Origin: Chloroflexota bacterium | GTDB taxonomy: Bacteria; Chloroflexota; Anaerolineae; Aggregatilineales; Phototrophicaceae | Assembly: GCA_013388735.1 (NCBI GenBank) | Contig: JACAES010000079.1 | Location: 1-54,352 of the forward strand | Reading direction: 5' to 3' | DNA: 54,352 nucleotides | Shown here: piece by piece, positions 8,877-16,717 of the stretch | Numbering within the stretch: position 1 is the stretch's first letter | Layout of the letters: every line of letters starts with the position of its first letter | The notes under the pieces: generated by a model | Told to the model about the DNA's origin: nothing | The model's input: only the letters and a program-made list of their open reading frames with translations | Databases searched by the model: none | Translations under genes and position numbers: made by a program

Positions 8877-10601
8877 TTAGAAAGGTTTAGCTTGTTCTCC
8901 CGCATAAGCTGTTACCAGTTGACGATACACGCCGTTCTGCCGCAAAAGTTCCTCGTGCGCGCCGGTTTCGACCACGCGCCCGCCGTCAATCACGGCGATG
9001 CGATCAGCATTATAAACCGTGCTTAACCGATGGGCGATGATAAGCGCCGTTCGCCCCTGCATCAGCCGGTTTATGGATGCCTGAATCAGCAGTTCCGTTT
9101 CCGGGTCGAGGTGGGCGGTGGCTTCGTCCAGGATGAGCAGCGGCGCATTGCGCAGGAAGGCGCGCGCCAGGGCGATGCGCTGCGCCTGCCCGCCGCTGAG
9201 GCGCGCGCCGCGTTCGCCGATGAGGGTATCGTAGCCGGATGGCAGCGCCGAAATGAACTCGTGCGCGCCCGCCAGCCGCGCCGCTTCGACGATTTCCGCC
9301 ATTGTCGCCGAGGGTTTGCCCAGGCGGATGTTCTCGGCGGCGCTGGCATTGAACAGGTACGGGTTCTGCGAAACCCAGGCGATTCGTTCGCGCCAGCCGT
9401 CCGCCGGCAGTCGGTTCAGCGGCAGGCCATCTATCGTGATCTGCCCGCCCTGAGGCTCGATGAAGCGCAGTAAAAGCTGGCCGATGGTCGTTTTGCCGCC
9501 GCCGCTCGGCCCGACCAGCGCCAGCCGTTCACCGGGGCGGATTTCCAGCGCCAGGCCGTTGAGCGCCGGGCGGTCGCCGTAGGCATAAACCACATCCTCC
9601 AGCCGGATGTAAAACGACGGCGGCGGCAGCGGTTGAACGTCTGGAGTGGGCGGGACTTCCGGCTGTGTTTCCAGCACGTCAAAAATGCGCTGCGCGGCGG
9701 TTGCCCCGGCCACGCCGGCATGAAAACGAATGCCAAGCGTCCGCAGCGGCAGGTAAAATTCCGGGGCGAGTACCAGGACAAAAAATGCCCGTTCGAAGTC
9801 CAGCACGCCATGTAAAAGCCGCAGACCGATTTCCACCGCGACGACAGCGGTGCTGATGGTCGCCACCATTTCCAGTACCAGCGCCGACAGAAAAGCCACG
9901 CGCAGCACGTCGAGCGTGGTTTTGCGGAACTGGTCGCTGACGCGGGCAATGATTTCGATCTGCGCCCGGCTGCGCTGGAACAGCTTGAGCGTGGTCAGCC
10001 CTTGCAGCACGTCCAGGAAATGCGCGCTCATGCGGCTGAGCGCCAGCCATTGGCGGCGGTTGAGCGCGCCGGCTGCCTTGCCGATCAAAATCATAAAAAA
10101 GGGAATCAGCGGCGCGGTCAGCAGCAGCACGAAGCCGGATACCAGGTCAATCGGGAACACCGTCACCAGCATAATGAGCGGCACGAAGGCGGCCAGCGCC
10201 ACCTGCGGGATGTACTCGCGCAGATAGGCGTCCAGGGCTTCGATGCCGCCGGTCGCCGTGTTCACCAGTTCGCCGCTGCGTTCGCCGCGTGTGTAGGCCG
10301 GGCCGAGCGCCAGGATATGCGCGAACAGTTTTTCTCGCAGATCGGTTTTGACGCTTTCGGCCAATCCCTGCGCGGCAGCTTCGCCGCCCCACAGCGCCAG
10401 CGCGCGCGCTGCGCCCACACCCAGCAGCGCAGCGAGTAAAGACAGGATGTCCGCCAGCGCCGCGCCCTGCAAAAAAACGAGATTGATCGCCCGGCTAAGT
10501 AAAAAAGCCTGCGCCACCAGCAGCAGCCCGGCGATAACACCCAGGCCAATCGTGAGCGTCAGCGCCCCGCGCCCGATCCGCAGCCGTTTTTCAAGATGCA
10601 T
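8877..10601 (-). CDS. cydD: Thiol reductant ABC exporter subunit CydD
   Basis: 574 residues from ATG 10601. The membrane domain contains CydD-type sequences '[19 protein letters not shown]' and '[18 protein letters not shown]', the latter a signature of CydD proteins. The ATPase domain has Walker A 'GPSGGGKTT', signature 'LSGGQAQR' and Walker B '[12 protein letters not shown]'. It pairs with CydC immediately downstream. Together they would supply the reducing conditions needed to mature the bd oxidase encoded nearby and the multihaem cytochromes at 30447-33322. Stand-alone lipid or drug export is the less likely alternative. Confidence 0.88.
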   Translation of the reverse strand: MHLEKRLRIGRGALTLTIGLGVIAGLLLVAQAFLLSRAINLVFLQGAALADILSLLAALLGVGAARALALWGGEAAAQGLAESVKTDLREKLFAHILALGPAYTRGERSGELVNTATGGIEALDAYLREYIPQVALAAFVPLIMLVTVFPIDLVSGFVLLLTAPLIPFFMILIGKAAGALNRRQWLALSRMSAHFLDVLQGLTTLKLFQRSRAQIEIIARVSDQFRKTTLDVLRVAFLSALVLEMVATISTAVVAVEIGLRLLHGVLDFERAFFVLVLAPEFYLPLRTLGIRFHAGVAGATAAQRIFDVLETQPEVPPTPDVQPLPPPSFYIRLEDVVYAYGDRPALNGLALEIRPGERLALVGPSGGGKTTIGQLLLRFIEPQGGQITIDGLPLNRLPADGWRERIAWVSQNPYLFNASAAENIRLGKPSATMAEIVEAARLAGAHEFISALPSGYDTLIGERGARLSGGQAQRIALARAFLRNAPLLILDEATAHLDPETELLIQASINRLMQGRTALIIAHRLSTVYNADRIAVIDGGRVVETGAHEELLRQNGVYRQLVTAYAGEQAKPF

Positions 10602-10677
10602 AACACCGGAATCCTGGGGGGTATCATTTAGTATATTTCAGCCATAATGGGATTATAACGAAAAATGGGGGATCGCC

Positions 10678-11169
10678 ATGCAGAAATCAAAAACAACCCT
10701 GTCTTCTAATCTTCTTGCGCCGCTGCGCGGGATTCCGGTTGAGATCGTCGTTGCGTCCAGCCTGGAAGATTATATGGCTTACATGGAGCGCGTCGTCGCG
10801 CGCTCAGAAGCTCTCGGCGTGCGGTTTCGTCGGCGCGACGATGATCTGTACACGTTCGAGCTTCGCCGCCGCGAGGCTGGTCAAACGCATACGGTAACAG
10901 TCGTGAAGGGTTATCTCAAGCGTGTTGACCAGTGGTCTACACTTATCAGCGGAAAGTCCGATCTGTGCGGCCAGTGTATTGCGACCCTGGTGATAATAGG
11001 GAGCGTCATCGCGCTGGGGATGCTGGTGTGGCTGTTTACAGGCGCGCGCGGGGCGATGCCGGTTTGCGCGGGTATCGGGCTGGCAGGGTTGGCCGTTATG
11101 TGGGTGATAAATGTGGTGGTTTATCAGGATCGCGTTCGCCGTATGGTGTACACGCTGAACCTGGATTGA
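10678..11169 (+). CDS. Hypothetical small membrane protein within the cyd locus
   Basis: 163 residues from ATG 10678, preceded by a GGGGGA ribosome-binding site. I do not recognise the family. Residues 1-90 are soluble and fairly charged, with a possible ferredoxin-like alpha/beta pattern ('GIPVEIVVASSLEDYMAYM', 'YTFELRRR'). Two hydrophobic helices follow (about 100-121 and 127-149), with Cys97 and Cys100 in a CxxC just before the first helix. It is the only + strand gene between cydD and cydB and is divergent from cydD, so its promoter region is shared with cydDC. The CxxC might bind metal or undergo redox change. Confidence 0.7.
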   Translation: MQKSKTTLSSNLLAPLRGIPVEIVVASSLEDYMAYMERVVARSEALGVRFRRRDDDLYTFELRRREAGQTHTVTVVKGYLKRVDQWSTLISGKSDLCGQCIATLVIIGSVIALGMLVWLFTGARGAMPVCAGIGLAGLAVMWVINVVVYQDRVRRMVYTLNLD

Positions 11170-11190
11170 CCGGCTTTGAGGCAAAAGAGG

Positions 11191-11214
11191 AGGGGCGCTC
11201 AAACGAACGCCCCT
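11191..11214. terminator. Hairpin between convergent genes (probable terminator of cydB)
   Basis: A seven-base-pair GC stem (AGGGGCG / CGCCCCT) with a ten-base loop lies between the unknown membrane gene (+) and cydB (-). Read on the - strand it is followed by CCTCTTTTGCC, a weak U-tract. On the + strand no T-run follows. It most likely ends cydAB transcription. Confidence 0.5.
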
Positions 11215-11228
11215 GACGAAAAAGCGGT

Positions 11229-12239
11229 TTAATATTCGAGATCGTTGCGTGAAATGCGTTTGCGGAAGACCCAGTAGCTCCAGGCCTGGTAGGCCAGCAC
11301 AATCGGCACGAAGATGAGCGCGACCAGACTCATCACCTGGAGGGTGTAGTTGCTGGATGACGCATTATAGATGGTGAGATTCCATTCCTCATTCAGATTG
11401 GAGATGACCAGGCGTGGGTACAGGCCGGAGAAAATGGTCAGGACTGAAAGCGCCAGATTCGCGCCGGAGGCCGCGAAGGCCCATCCGTAGCGCCGTTCAC
11501 GAATGAAATAGCCGATAGAAAGCAGCGCCGCCAGTGCGCCCAGCGGGGCGATACCGGGGTTGATGCCTAACCGCTGGAAGATGTCAGTCGAGCCGTAGCT
11601 GGCGACCACAAACACCAGGATGATGACGACGGTGGGAATCCACAGCCGGGATGCCGTGCGGTGCGCGCGCTCTGCCATTTCGCCCTCGGTCTTCAGGGTC
11701 AAAAACAGCGCGCCGTGCAGCGTGAAGGCCGCCAGTGACGCCAGCCCGCTGAGCAGCGAATAGGGGCTGAGCAGGTCCCAGAACGTGCCAACGTACTGCA
11801 TATTGGCGTCAATCGCCACGCCGCGCGCCAGATTGCTAAGGGCGACGCCCCACAGCAGGCCCGGAACGGCGCTGCCCAGGAAGATCATCCAGTCCCAGGT
11901 ATTACGCCAGCCGGGGCGCACGTCCTTGCTGCGGAATTCAAAGGCGACGCCGCGCAGGATGAGCGTGACCAGCATCAGAAACAGCGCCAGGTAAAAACCG
12001 CTGAAGATGGTGGCGTACATCTGCGGGAAGGCCGCGAACATCGCGCCGCCTGCCGTCAGCAGCCAGACCTCGTTGCCATCCCAGAATGGGCCGATGGTGT
12101 TGATAATCACCCGGCGTTCTTCATCGTTTTTACCCAGGACAGGCAGCAGGATGCCGACGCCATAGTCGAAACCTTCGAGGAAGAAGTAACCGATGAACAG
12201 AACCGCGATCAGGATAAACCACAGAGTATTGAGATCCAT
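11229..12239 (-). CDS. cydB: Cytochrome bd ubiquinol/menaquinol oxidase subunit II (CydB)
   Basis: 336 residues from the ATG at 12239, set by a perfect AGGAGG five bases upstream; another ATG abuts it at 12242 and a longer in-frame reading to 12287 runs into cydA. The N terminus 'LNTLWFILIAVLFIGYFFLE' and 'GFDYGVGILLPVLG' are CydB hallmarks, as is 'IGPFWDGNEVWLLTAGGAMF'. About eight membrane helices follow. CydB supports CydA in reducing O2 to water with quinol at high oxygen affinity. It starts 13 bases after the cydA stop, so the two form an operon. Confidence 0.95.
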   Translation of the reverse strand: MDLNTLWFILIAVLFIGYFFLEGFDYGVGILLPVLGKNDEERRVIINTIGPFWDGNEVWLLTAGGAMFAAFPQMYATIFSGFYLALFLMLVTLILRGVAFEFRSKDVRPGWRNTWDWMIFLGSAVPGLLWGVALSNLARGVAIDANMQYVGTFWDLLSPYSLLSGLASLAAFTLHGALFLTLKTEGEMAERAHRTASRLWIPTVVIILVFVVASYGSTDIFQRLGINPGIAPLGALAALLSIGYFIRERRYGWAFAASGANLALSVLTIFSGLYPRLVISNLNEEWNLTIYNASSSNYTLQVMSLVALIFVPIVLAYQAWSYWVFRKRISRNDLEY

Positions 12240-12252
12240 CATAACCTCCTCA

Positions 12253-13635
12253 TTAGAAACTGGCGGCGGGTACCGGCTGCGCGCCATCGGGTTCGGGCGA
12301 AACGCTGCTGTCGTCGCGGGCGAATTTCGCCAGCAGATAAATGTCGGCGACCATCAGTATGCCGTACAACAGCGTGAAGCCCACCAATGACAGCAGGACG
12401 ATTTCGGCGGATACATTGGGGGAAACGGCATTTTCAACCCGCTGCAAGCCAAATACAATCCAGGGCTGGCGCCCCAGCTCGGTCAGCAGCCACCCGGTCG
12501 TGTTGGCGAGATAGGGCAAAAAGATTGCCAGCGGCAGCAGCCGTAAAAACCACCGCGCATTTTCCGTTTTGTTCTGGATGACGGTATACAGGCCAATTAA
12601 AGCCAGCAGCAGCATCAACATGCCTGTACCGATCATCAGACGGAAGCTCCAGTAGTTGAGCGCAATCGGCGGCACGTAGTCGCCGGGGCCATAAGTTTCT
12701 TCGTATTCGGCTTGCAGATCATTGATGCCCTTCACTTCGCCTTCAAAACGATTGTAGGCGAGGAAGCTCAACAGACCGGGGACGCGGATCGAAAACACGT
12801 CCTTCCGCCCTGGTTCGTCGCCGATGGTGAACAGCGACATCGAGGCCGGGTTTTCGCTGTCCCACAAGGCTTCGGCGGCGGCCATCTTCATCGGCTGCGC
12901 CTGAACCATGTGCTGCGCCTGGGTATGGCCGACCAGGATGACCATCACCACACCGATAAAACCATAGACGACTGCCCAGTTGGCGGAGCGGCGGAATACG
13001 TCGAGGTTCTTGCTTTTACGCAGCAGATGCCATGCGCTGATGCCCAGCACGAAAAACGCAGCCGTGGTGACGCCGGAGAAAAAGACGTGCGGATACTGCA
13101 CCAGCACATGCGGGTTGGTGAGCAGCGCCAGGAAGTCGGTCATTTCGGCGCGGCCATTCTGCAGCGCGTAACCCACCGGCTCCTGCATGAACGAGTTGGC
13201 GATCAGAATCCACAGCGCCGACAGGTTAGCAGCGATAGCGACCAGCCAGATCGAAGCCAGATGGGCGCGTTTCCCCAACCTATCCCATCCAAACAGCCAC
13301 ACCCCCAGGAAGGTAGACTCGATGAAAAAGGCCATCAGGGCTTCCACCGCCAGCGGCGCGCCGAAGATGTCGCCCACAAAGCGCGAATACTCCGACCAGT
13401 TCATGCCGAACTGGAATTCCTGGACGATGCCGGTGACAACACCCATTGCAAAGTTGATGAGGAAGAGTTTTCCCCAGAACTTGGTCATTCGTTTGTAAGT
13501 TTCATCGCTGGTACGGTAATACTGGGTTTGCATGAGAGCGACTAAAACGGATAAACCCAGGGTCAGGGGGACGAAAAAAAAGTGGTAAATAGTAGTAACT
13601 GCAAACTGCAAACGTGCGAGGTCGAGATTAGCCAC
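12253..13635 (-). CDS. cydA: Cytochrome bd oxidase subunit I (CydA), short Q-loop type
   Basis: 460 residues from GTG 13635, preceded by AGGAG at eight bases. Haem ligands can be placed by analogy with E. coli: His18 (b595) in 'YHFFFVPLT', His183 (b558) in 'QYPHVFFSG', and Met334 next to Arg332 in 'SFRLM'. Glu98 and Glu106 are conserved, and Lys250/Glu255 mark the quinol site. 'GWLLTELGRQPW' is the family signature. At 460 residues it lacks the long Q-loop insertion of the E. coli protein, as is common outside Proteobacteria. It is the terminal oxidase of an aerobic or microaerobic chain, probably menaquinol-fed. Confidence 0.96.
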   Translation of the reverse strand: MANLDLARLQFAVTTIYHFFFVPLTLGLSVLVALMQTQYYRTSDETYKRMTKFWGKLFLINFAMGVVTGIVQEFQFGMNWSEYSRFVGDIFGAPLAVEALMAFFIESTFLGVWLFGWDRLGKRAHLASIWLVAIAANLSALWILIANSFMQEPVGYALQNGRAEMTDFLALLTNPHVLVQYPHVFFSGVTTAAFFVLGISAWHLLRKSKNLDVFRRSANWAVVYGFIGVVMVILVGHTQAQHMVQAQPMKMAAAEALWDSENPASMSLFTIGDEPGRKDVFSIRVPGLLSFLAYNRFEGEVKGINDLQAEYEETYGPGDYVPPIALNYWSFRLMIGTGMLMLLLALIGLYTVIQNKTENARWFLRLLPLAIFLPYLANTTGWLLTELGRQPWIVFGLQRVENAVSPNVSAEIVLLSLVGFTLLYGILMVADIYLLAKFARDDSSVSPEPDGAQPVPAASF

Positions 13636-13745
13636 GACTTTGACTCCTATCTCCCGGTGATCTGTTAAAAAACAATGCCATTGATTAGATTCTGATGGTA
13701 GTAAAACGTGACTGACTATTCATGTGATGGATGTACTGTGTTAAG

Positions 13746-13759
13746 GTGACGTTATTCAC
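13746..13759. promoter_or_regulatory. Possible Crp/Fnr-type operator (GTGA-N6-TCAC)
   Basis: GTGA-CGTTAT-TCAC is a perfect four-base dyad with the six-base spacing of Crp/Fnr-family sites. It sits between the divergent cydA and ketosynthase genes, centred about 63 bases before the inferred + strand start point near 13816. No regulator gene is in the window, so the call is tentative. Confidence 0.3.
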
Positions 13760-13780
13760 GATGTGTCGTTTGATGGGGAT

Positions 13781-13809
13781 ATGACGCGGCTTTCAATTCA
13801 CGTTATAGT
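13781..13809 (+). promoter_or_regulatory. Candidate sigma-70-type promoter of the ketosynthase-ligase cluster
   Basis: ATGACG (-35-like, 13781-13786) and TATAGT (-10-like, 13804-13809) are separated by exactly 17 bases. A start point near 13816 would give a ~38-base leader to the GTG at 13854. It is the best match in the cydA/ketosynthase divergent region. Confidence 0.4.
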
Positions 13810-13853
13810 ATGGGTTTATCTTCATTCGGATGCTTGTCCAGCGAGGAGCGGTT

Positions 13854-14858
13854 GTGGATATCCCGGTTGGCATCATCGGCGTTGGCACGTATTTCCCTGC
13901 CTGTATCGAAACGGCGGCAGACCTGGTTGAACGCACCGGCATTCCCGAAGCGGTGCTGCGAGAAAAAATGGGGATCCGGCAGCGGCATGTGGCGGGGCCG
14001 GAAGATGCCGTCAGCGAGATGGCGTCGCGGGCGGCGCTGCGGGCTATTCAGCAGGCGGGTATTTCGCCGGAACAGATTAATGTTGTCATTTCGCATGGCA
14101 GCGAACACAAAGATCATGTGGTCTGGAACGCGGCGGGGAAAATACAACATAACGTGGGGGCGGTGAACGCTTTTGCTTTTGAGATGTATGCTTTGTGCGC
14201 GGGCGCGCCGATAGCGATGTTCATGGCGAAAAGCATGTTGCAGGCCGACCCTGCGCTGCAATACGGGCTGTTGGCGGCGGGCAGCCGGGAAAACGACCTC
14301 ATCAACTTCCAGAACCAGCGGTCGCGTTTTATGTTTAACTTCGGTGCGGGCGCGGGCGCGATGGTGCTGGCGCGCGGCGTTGAGCGAAACGTAATCCTGG
14401 GCGCGTCGGCTTTCACCGATGGCAGCCTGTCGGAAACCGTGATGCTGACGACCGATATGATCGGTGACGGGCCGGAATGCCTGGGCGACCTGCGCGGGCG
14501 GCTGGACGTGCGTCAGGCCGACTACATGGCCGAACGCCTGGGGCAGACCTCACTGCCGAACTTCGTGAGGGTCATCCGCGAGGCAGCAGAAAAAAGCGGC
14601 GCGACGCTGGCCGACGTGAAGTTCCTCGGCCTGGTGCATATGAAAAAATCGTTTTACTTGGAAATCCTGGAAGCCGTTGGCCTGACGCCGGAGCAGTCGG
14701 TTTACCTGGAAGATTATGGTCATGTACAGAGTGTTGACCAGGCGCTGGCCTTGCAGCTTGGGCTGGAACAGGGCAAGATCAGGCCGGGCGATCTGGTGGT
14801 GCTGGCAGGGGCAGGCACCGGCTACACCTGGAGCGCGGTGGCTGTCCGCTGGGGTTAA
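13854..14858 (+). CDS. FabH-fold (KASIII-like) enzyme 1, Cys-His-His active site
   Basis: 334 residues from GTG 13854, chosen because AGGAG lies five bases upstream and because 'DIPVGIIGVGTYFP' then aligns with the start of its paralogue at 15649; an ATG at 13830 is the alternative. The thiolase-superfamily fold is clear. Cys115 in 'FEMYALCAGAP' matches the FabH nucleophile. His262 in 'GLVHMKKSF' is at the catalytic His position. In the 'KYGNTSAAS' position the Asn is replaced by His290 ('DYGHVQSVDQ'). Ordinary FabH condenses acyl-CoA with malonyl-ACP through Cys-His-Asn. The altered third residue argues for a different donor, acyl transfer, or a degradative condensation. Its partner ligase directly downstream is a remnant. 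Confidence 0.85.
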   Translation: MDIPVGIIGVGTYFPACIETAADLVERTGIPEAVLREKMGIRQRHVAGPEDAVSEMASRAALRAIQQAGISPEQINVVISHGSEHKDHVVWNAAGKIQHNVGAVNAFAFEMYALCAGAPIAMFMAKSMLQADPALQYGLLAAGSRENDLINFQNQRSRFMFNFGAGAGAMVLARGVERNVILGASAFTDGSLSETVMLTTDMIGDGPECLGDLRGRLDVRQADYMAERLGQTSLPNFVRVIREAAEKSGATLADVKFLGLVHMKKSFYLEILEAVGLTPEQSVYLEDYGHVQSVDQALALQLGLEQGKIRPGDLVVLAGAGTGYTWSAVAVRWG

Positions 14859-15052
14859 AAAGCGGCGTGGCAGTGGTGGTCGTCAGGCCGGGTGACGTGG
14901 TTTCTCAAGAGACTGTCATTGAACACTGCCGGAAAAATCTGGCAAAATACAAAGTGCCGCGCGAGGTGGTCTTTAGCGAGACGCCGCTGCCGCGTCATGC
15001 CGCCGGTAAACTGTTGAAACGTGAATTGAAAAAACAATATGCCCGGACGTAG
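14859..15052 (+). pseudogene. Remnant of an AMP-forming acyl-CoA ligase (C-terminal ~60 codons only)
   Basis: An open frame directly after the ketosynthase 1 stop encodes the C-terminal end of an acyl-CoA synthetase: 'VVVVRPGDVV', then 'NLAKYKVPREVVF' and 'AAGKLLKREL', which holds the C-terminal catalytic Lys position. It aligns with the tail of the intact ligase ending at 23145 ('LAKYKVPRSVEI', 'AAGKILKREL') better than with that ending at 18259. The ATP-binding domain and adenylation motifs are absent. The homology begins at the ketosynthase stop, as if a deletion removed ~1.3 kb. A GTG at 14867 could still start a 61-residue peptide. Confidence 0.75.
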
Positions 15053-15074
15053 TTTATCAGGACGTAGTTTATCA
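15045..15074 (+). repeat. Perfect tandem duplication of a 15-base unit
   Basis: GGACGTAGTTTATCA occurs twice head to tail (15045-15059 and 15060-15074). The first copy contains the stop codon (TAG 15050-15052) of the ligase remnant and the second lies in the leader of the methyltransferase gene. It marks local slippage or repair at the site where the ligase has decayed. Confidence 0.9.
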
Positions 15075-15092
15075 GAAGGAACGGAACCGCTC

Positions 15093-15563
15093 ATGACACC
15101 CAGACAAAAGGCGTTCCTGCTCGTTGCTGTTCAACTGGTGCTGCTGCTTGCGCTGGCCGGAGTGCTGCTGCTGCTGCCGATGGGTCAGGTTGGGTGGGCG
15201 CGGTTGGTGGGTGTCGCGCTGGCGGCAGTGGGACTGGTGGTGGTGTTCTGGGCGCTGTGGACGCACTTTCGTGTCAACGGCTCGCTGGTCAACATTTCGC
15301 CGGAGCCGGATGTTCAGGCGCAGTTGGTTCAAAAAGGGCTTTACGCCCATATCCGCCACCCGATTTACCTGGGTGTGATGTTATGCGGCGTCGGCGCGGC
15401 GCTGGCACACGGGCATGTCGCGGCGCTGGGCCTCGCGCTGCTGCTGGTGCTGTTTTTCACCTATAAATCCACCTTTGAAGAAAAGTGGCTGATGCAGGTT
15501 TATCCCGGCTACGCCGCCTACCGGGAGCGGGCGGGGCGCTTTTTACCGCGCTTGCTGAAGTGA
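15093..15563 (+). CDS. Isoprenylcysteine carboxyl methyltransferase-like membrane protein (ICMT/PEMT family)
   Basis: 156 residues from ATG 15093; an upstream in-frame ATG at 15039 would read through the ligase remnant's end and the tandem repeat, so it is less likely. Four or five hydrophobic segments are present, with the family signature 'YAHIRHPIYLGVML' and the tail 'FEEKWLMQVYPGYAAYRERA' that forms the SAM and substrate site. Family members methylate carboxyl groups or lipids at the membrane; bacterial substrates are mostly unknown. It lies between two ketosynthases, so a lipid or acyl product as substrate is conceivable. It could also be an unrelated insertion at the ligase scar. Confidence 0.75.
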   Translation: MTPRQKAFLLVAVQLVLLLALAGVLLLLPMGQVGWARLVGVALAAVGLVVVFWALWTHFRVNGSLVNISPEPDVQAQLVQKGLYAHIRHPIYLGVMLCGVGAALAHGHVAALGLALLLVLFFTYKSTFEEKWLMQVYPGYAAYRERAGRFLPRLLK

Positions 15564-15648
15564 TGGAATGCGGCTTTTGTTATAACGTTTGTAACTGTGC
15601 CGCCGGCAGGCGTGGCGCTATAAATGGCGCGAAACAACAGGGGGACGG

Positions 15649-16668
15649 ATGCTGATGAATGTTCCGGTTGGGCTGGTCGGCTGGGGGACGTATTTCCCGG
15701 CGCGCATCGAAAAGGCGGCGGAACTGGTCGAACGGACCGGCATCCCCGAAAACGTCCTGCGAGATAAACTGGGCATCCGTCAGCGGCATGTCGCCGGGCC
15801 GGAAGATACGGTCGTGACGATGGCAACCCAGGCTGCCTTCCGCGCGCTGGATGTGGCCGGCGTGCGCGGCGAACAGGTGAACCTGGTGATCTCGCACGGC
15901 AGCGAGTTTAAAGACCACGTGCTGTGGAATGCGGCCGGCAAAATACAGCACAACATCGGCGCGGTATACGGATACGGTTTTGAGGTTTACGCCCTGTGCG
16001 CCAGCGGCGTGATCGCCCTCAACACAGCGCGCAGCCTGATGCAGACGGATGAGCGGCTGGAATACGTGCTGCTGGCGGCGGCCAGCCGGGAAAACGACCT
16101 GATTAATTTCCAAAATCCGCGCGCCCGGTTTATGTATAACTTCGGCTCCGGCGCGGGCGCGATGCTGCTGCGGCGGGGCGAAACGCGCAATCAAATTCTG
16201 GGCGCGGCGTATTTCACCGACGGCAGTCTGTCCGAAACGATTCTGTTCAAACAGACCCCGGACGCGATTGGCGACGGCGAGGGGCTGCTGCCCGGTGGTT
16301 ATTATGGGCGGCTGGACGTGGACAACTACGAGCCAATGTCCGAACGGCTGGGCGAGATTTCGCTGCCGAACTTCGTCGGCACGATCCAGGAAGCGGTGGA
16401 ACGCAGCGGTGCGATGCTGGCGGACGTGAAATTCCTGGGCATTTCGCAGATGAAACGCTCGTTCTGGCTCGCCATCCTGGACGCGCTGGGGCTGACGCCG
16501 GAGCAGTCCGTCTACCTGGAAGATCACGGCCACGTGCAGAGCGTGGATCAGGTGCTGGCGCTGGAACTGGGTTTAAAGCAGGGTAAGATCAAACCCGGCG
16601 ATCTGATCGTGCTGTCCGGGGCGGGCGGCGGTTACACCTGGGGCGCGGTGGTGCTGCGCTGGGGGTAA
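15649..16668 (+). CDS. FabH-fold (KASIII-like) enzyme 2, Cys-Gln-His active site
   Basis: 339 residues from ATG 15649, or 337 from ATG 15655, which aligns better with enzyme 1; AGGGGGA at 15639-15645 serves either. It is a close paralogue of enzyme 1 along its whole length (shared 'IRQRHVAGPED', 'WNAAGKIQHN', 'ASRENDLINFQN'). Numbered from 15655, Cys115 is kept in 'FEVYALCASGV'. The catalytic His position is Gln265 ('GISQMKRSF') and the Asn position is His293 ('DHGHVQSVDQ'). Loss of the canonical His suggests that decarboxylative condensation with malonyl-ACP is not its reaction, while acyl loading on Cys should still be possible. An intact acyl-CoA ligase follows 49 bases downstream. Confidence 0.86.
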   Translation: MLMNVPVGLVGWGTYFPARIEKAAELVERTGIPENVLRDKLGIRQRHVAGPEDTVVTMATQAAFRALDVAGVRGEQVNLVISHGSEFKDHVLWNAAGKIQHNIGAVYGYGFEVYALCASGVIALNTARSLMQTDERLEYVLLAAASRENDLINFQNPRARFMYNFGSGAGAMLLRRGETRNQILGAAYFTDGSLSETILFKQTPDAIGDGEGLLPGGYYGRLDVDNYEPMSERLGEISLPNFVGTIQEAVERSGAMLADVKFLGISQMKRSFWLAILDALGLTPEQSVYLEDHGHVQSVDQVLALELGLKQGKIKPGDLIVLSGAGGGYTWGAVVLRWG

Positions 16669-16717
16669 ACTGCCGCTCATTTTATTTTTTATTTTCTTTA
16701 AAAGGCAGGTTTAGCTT

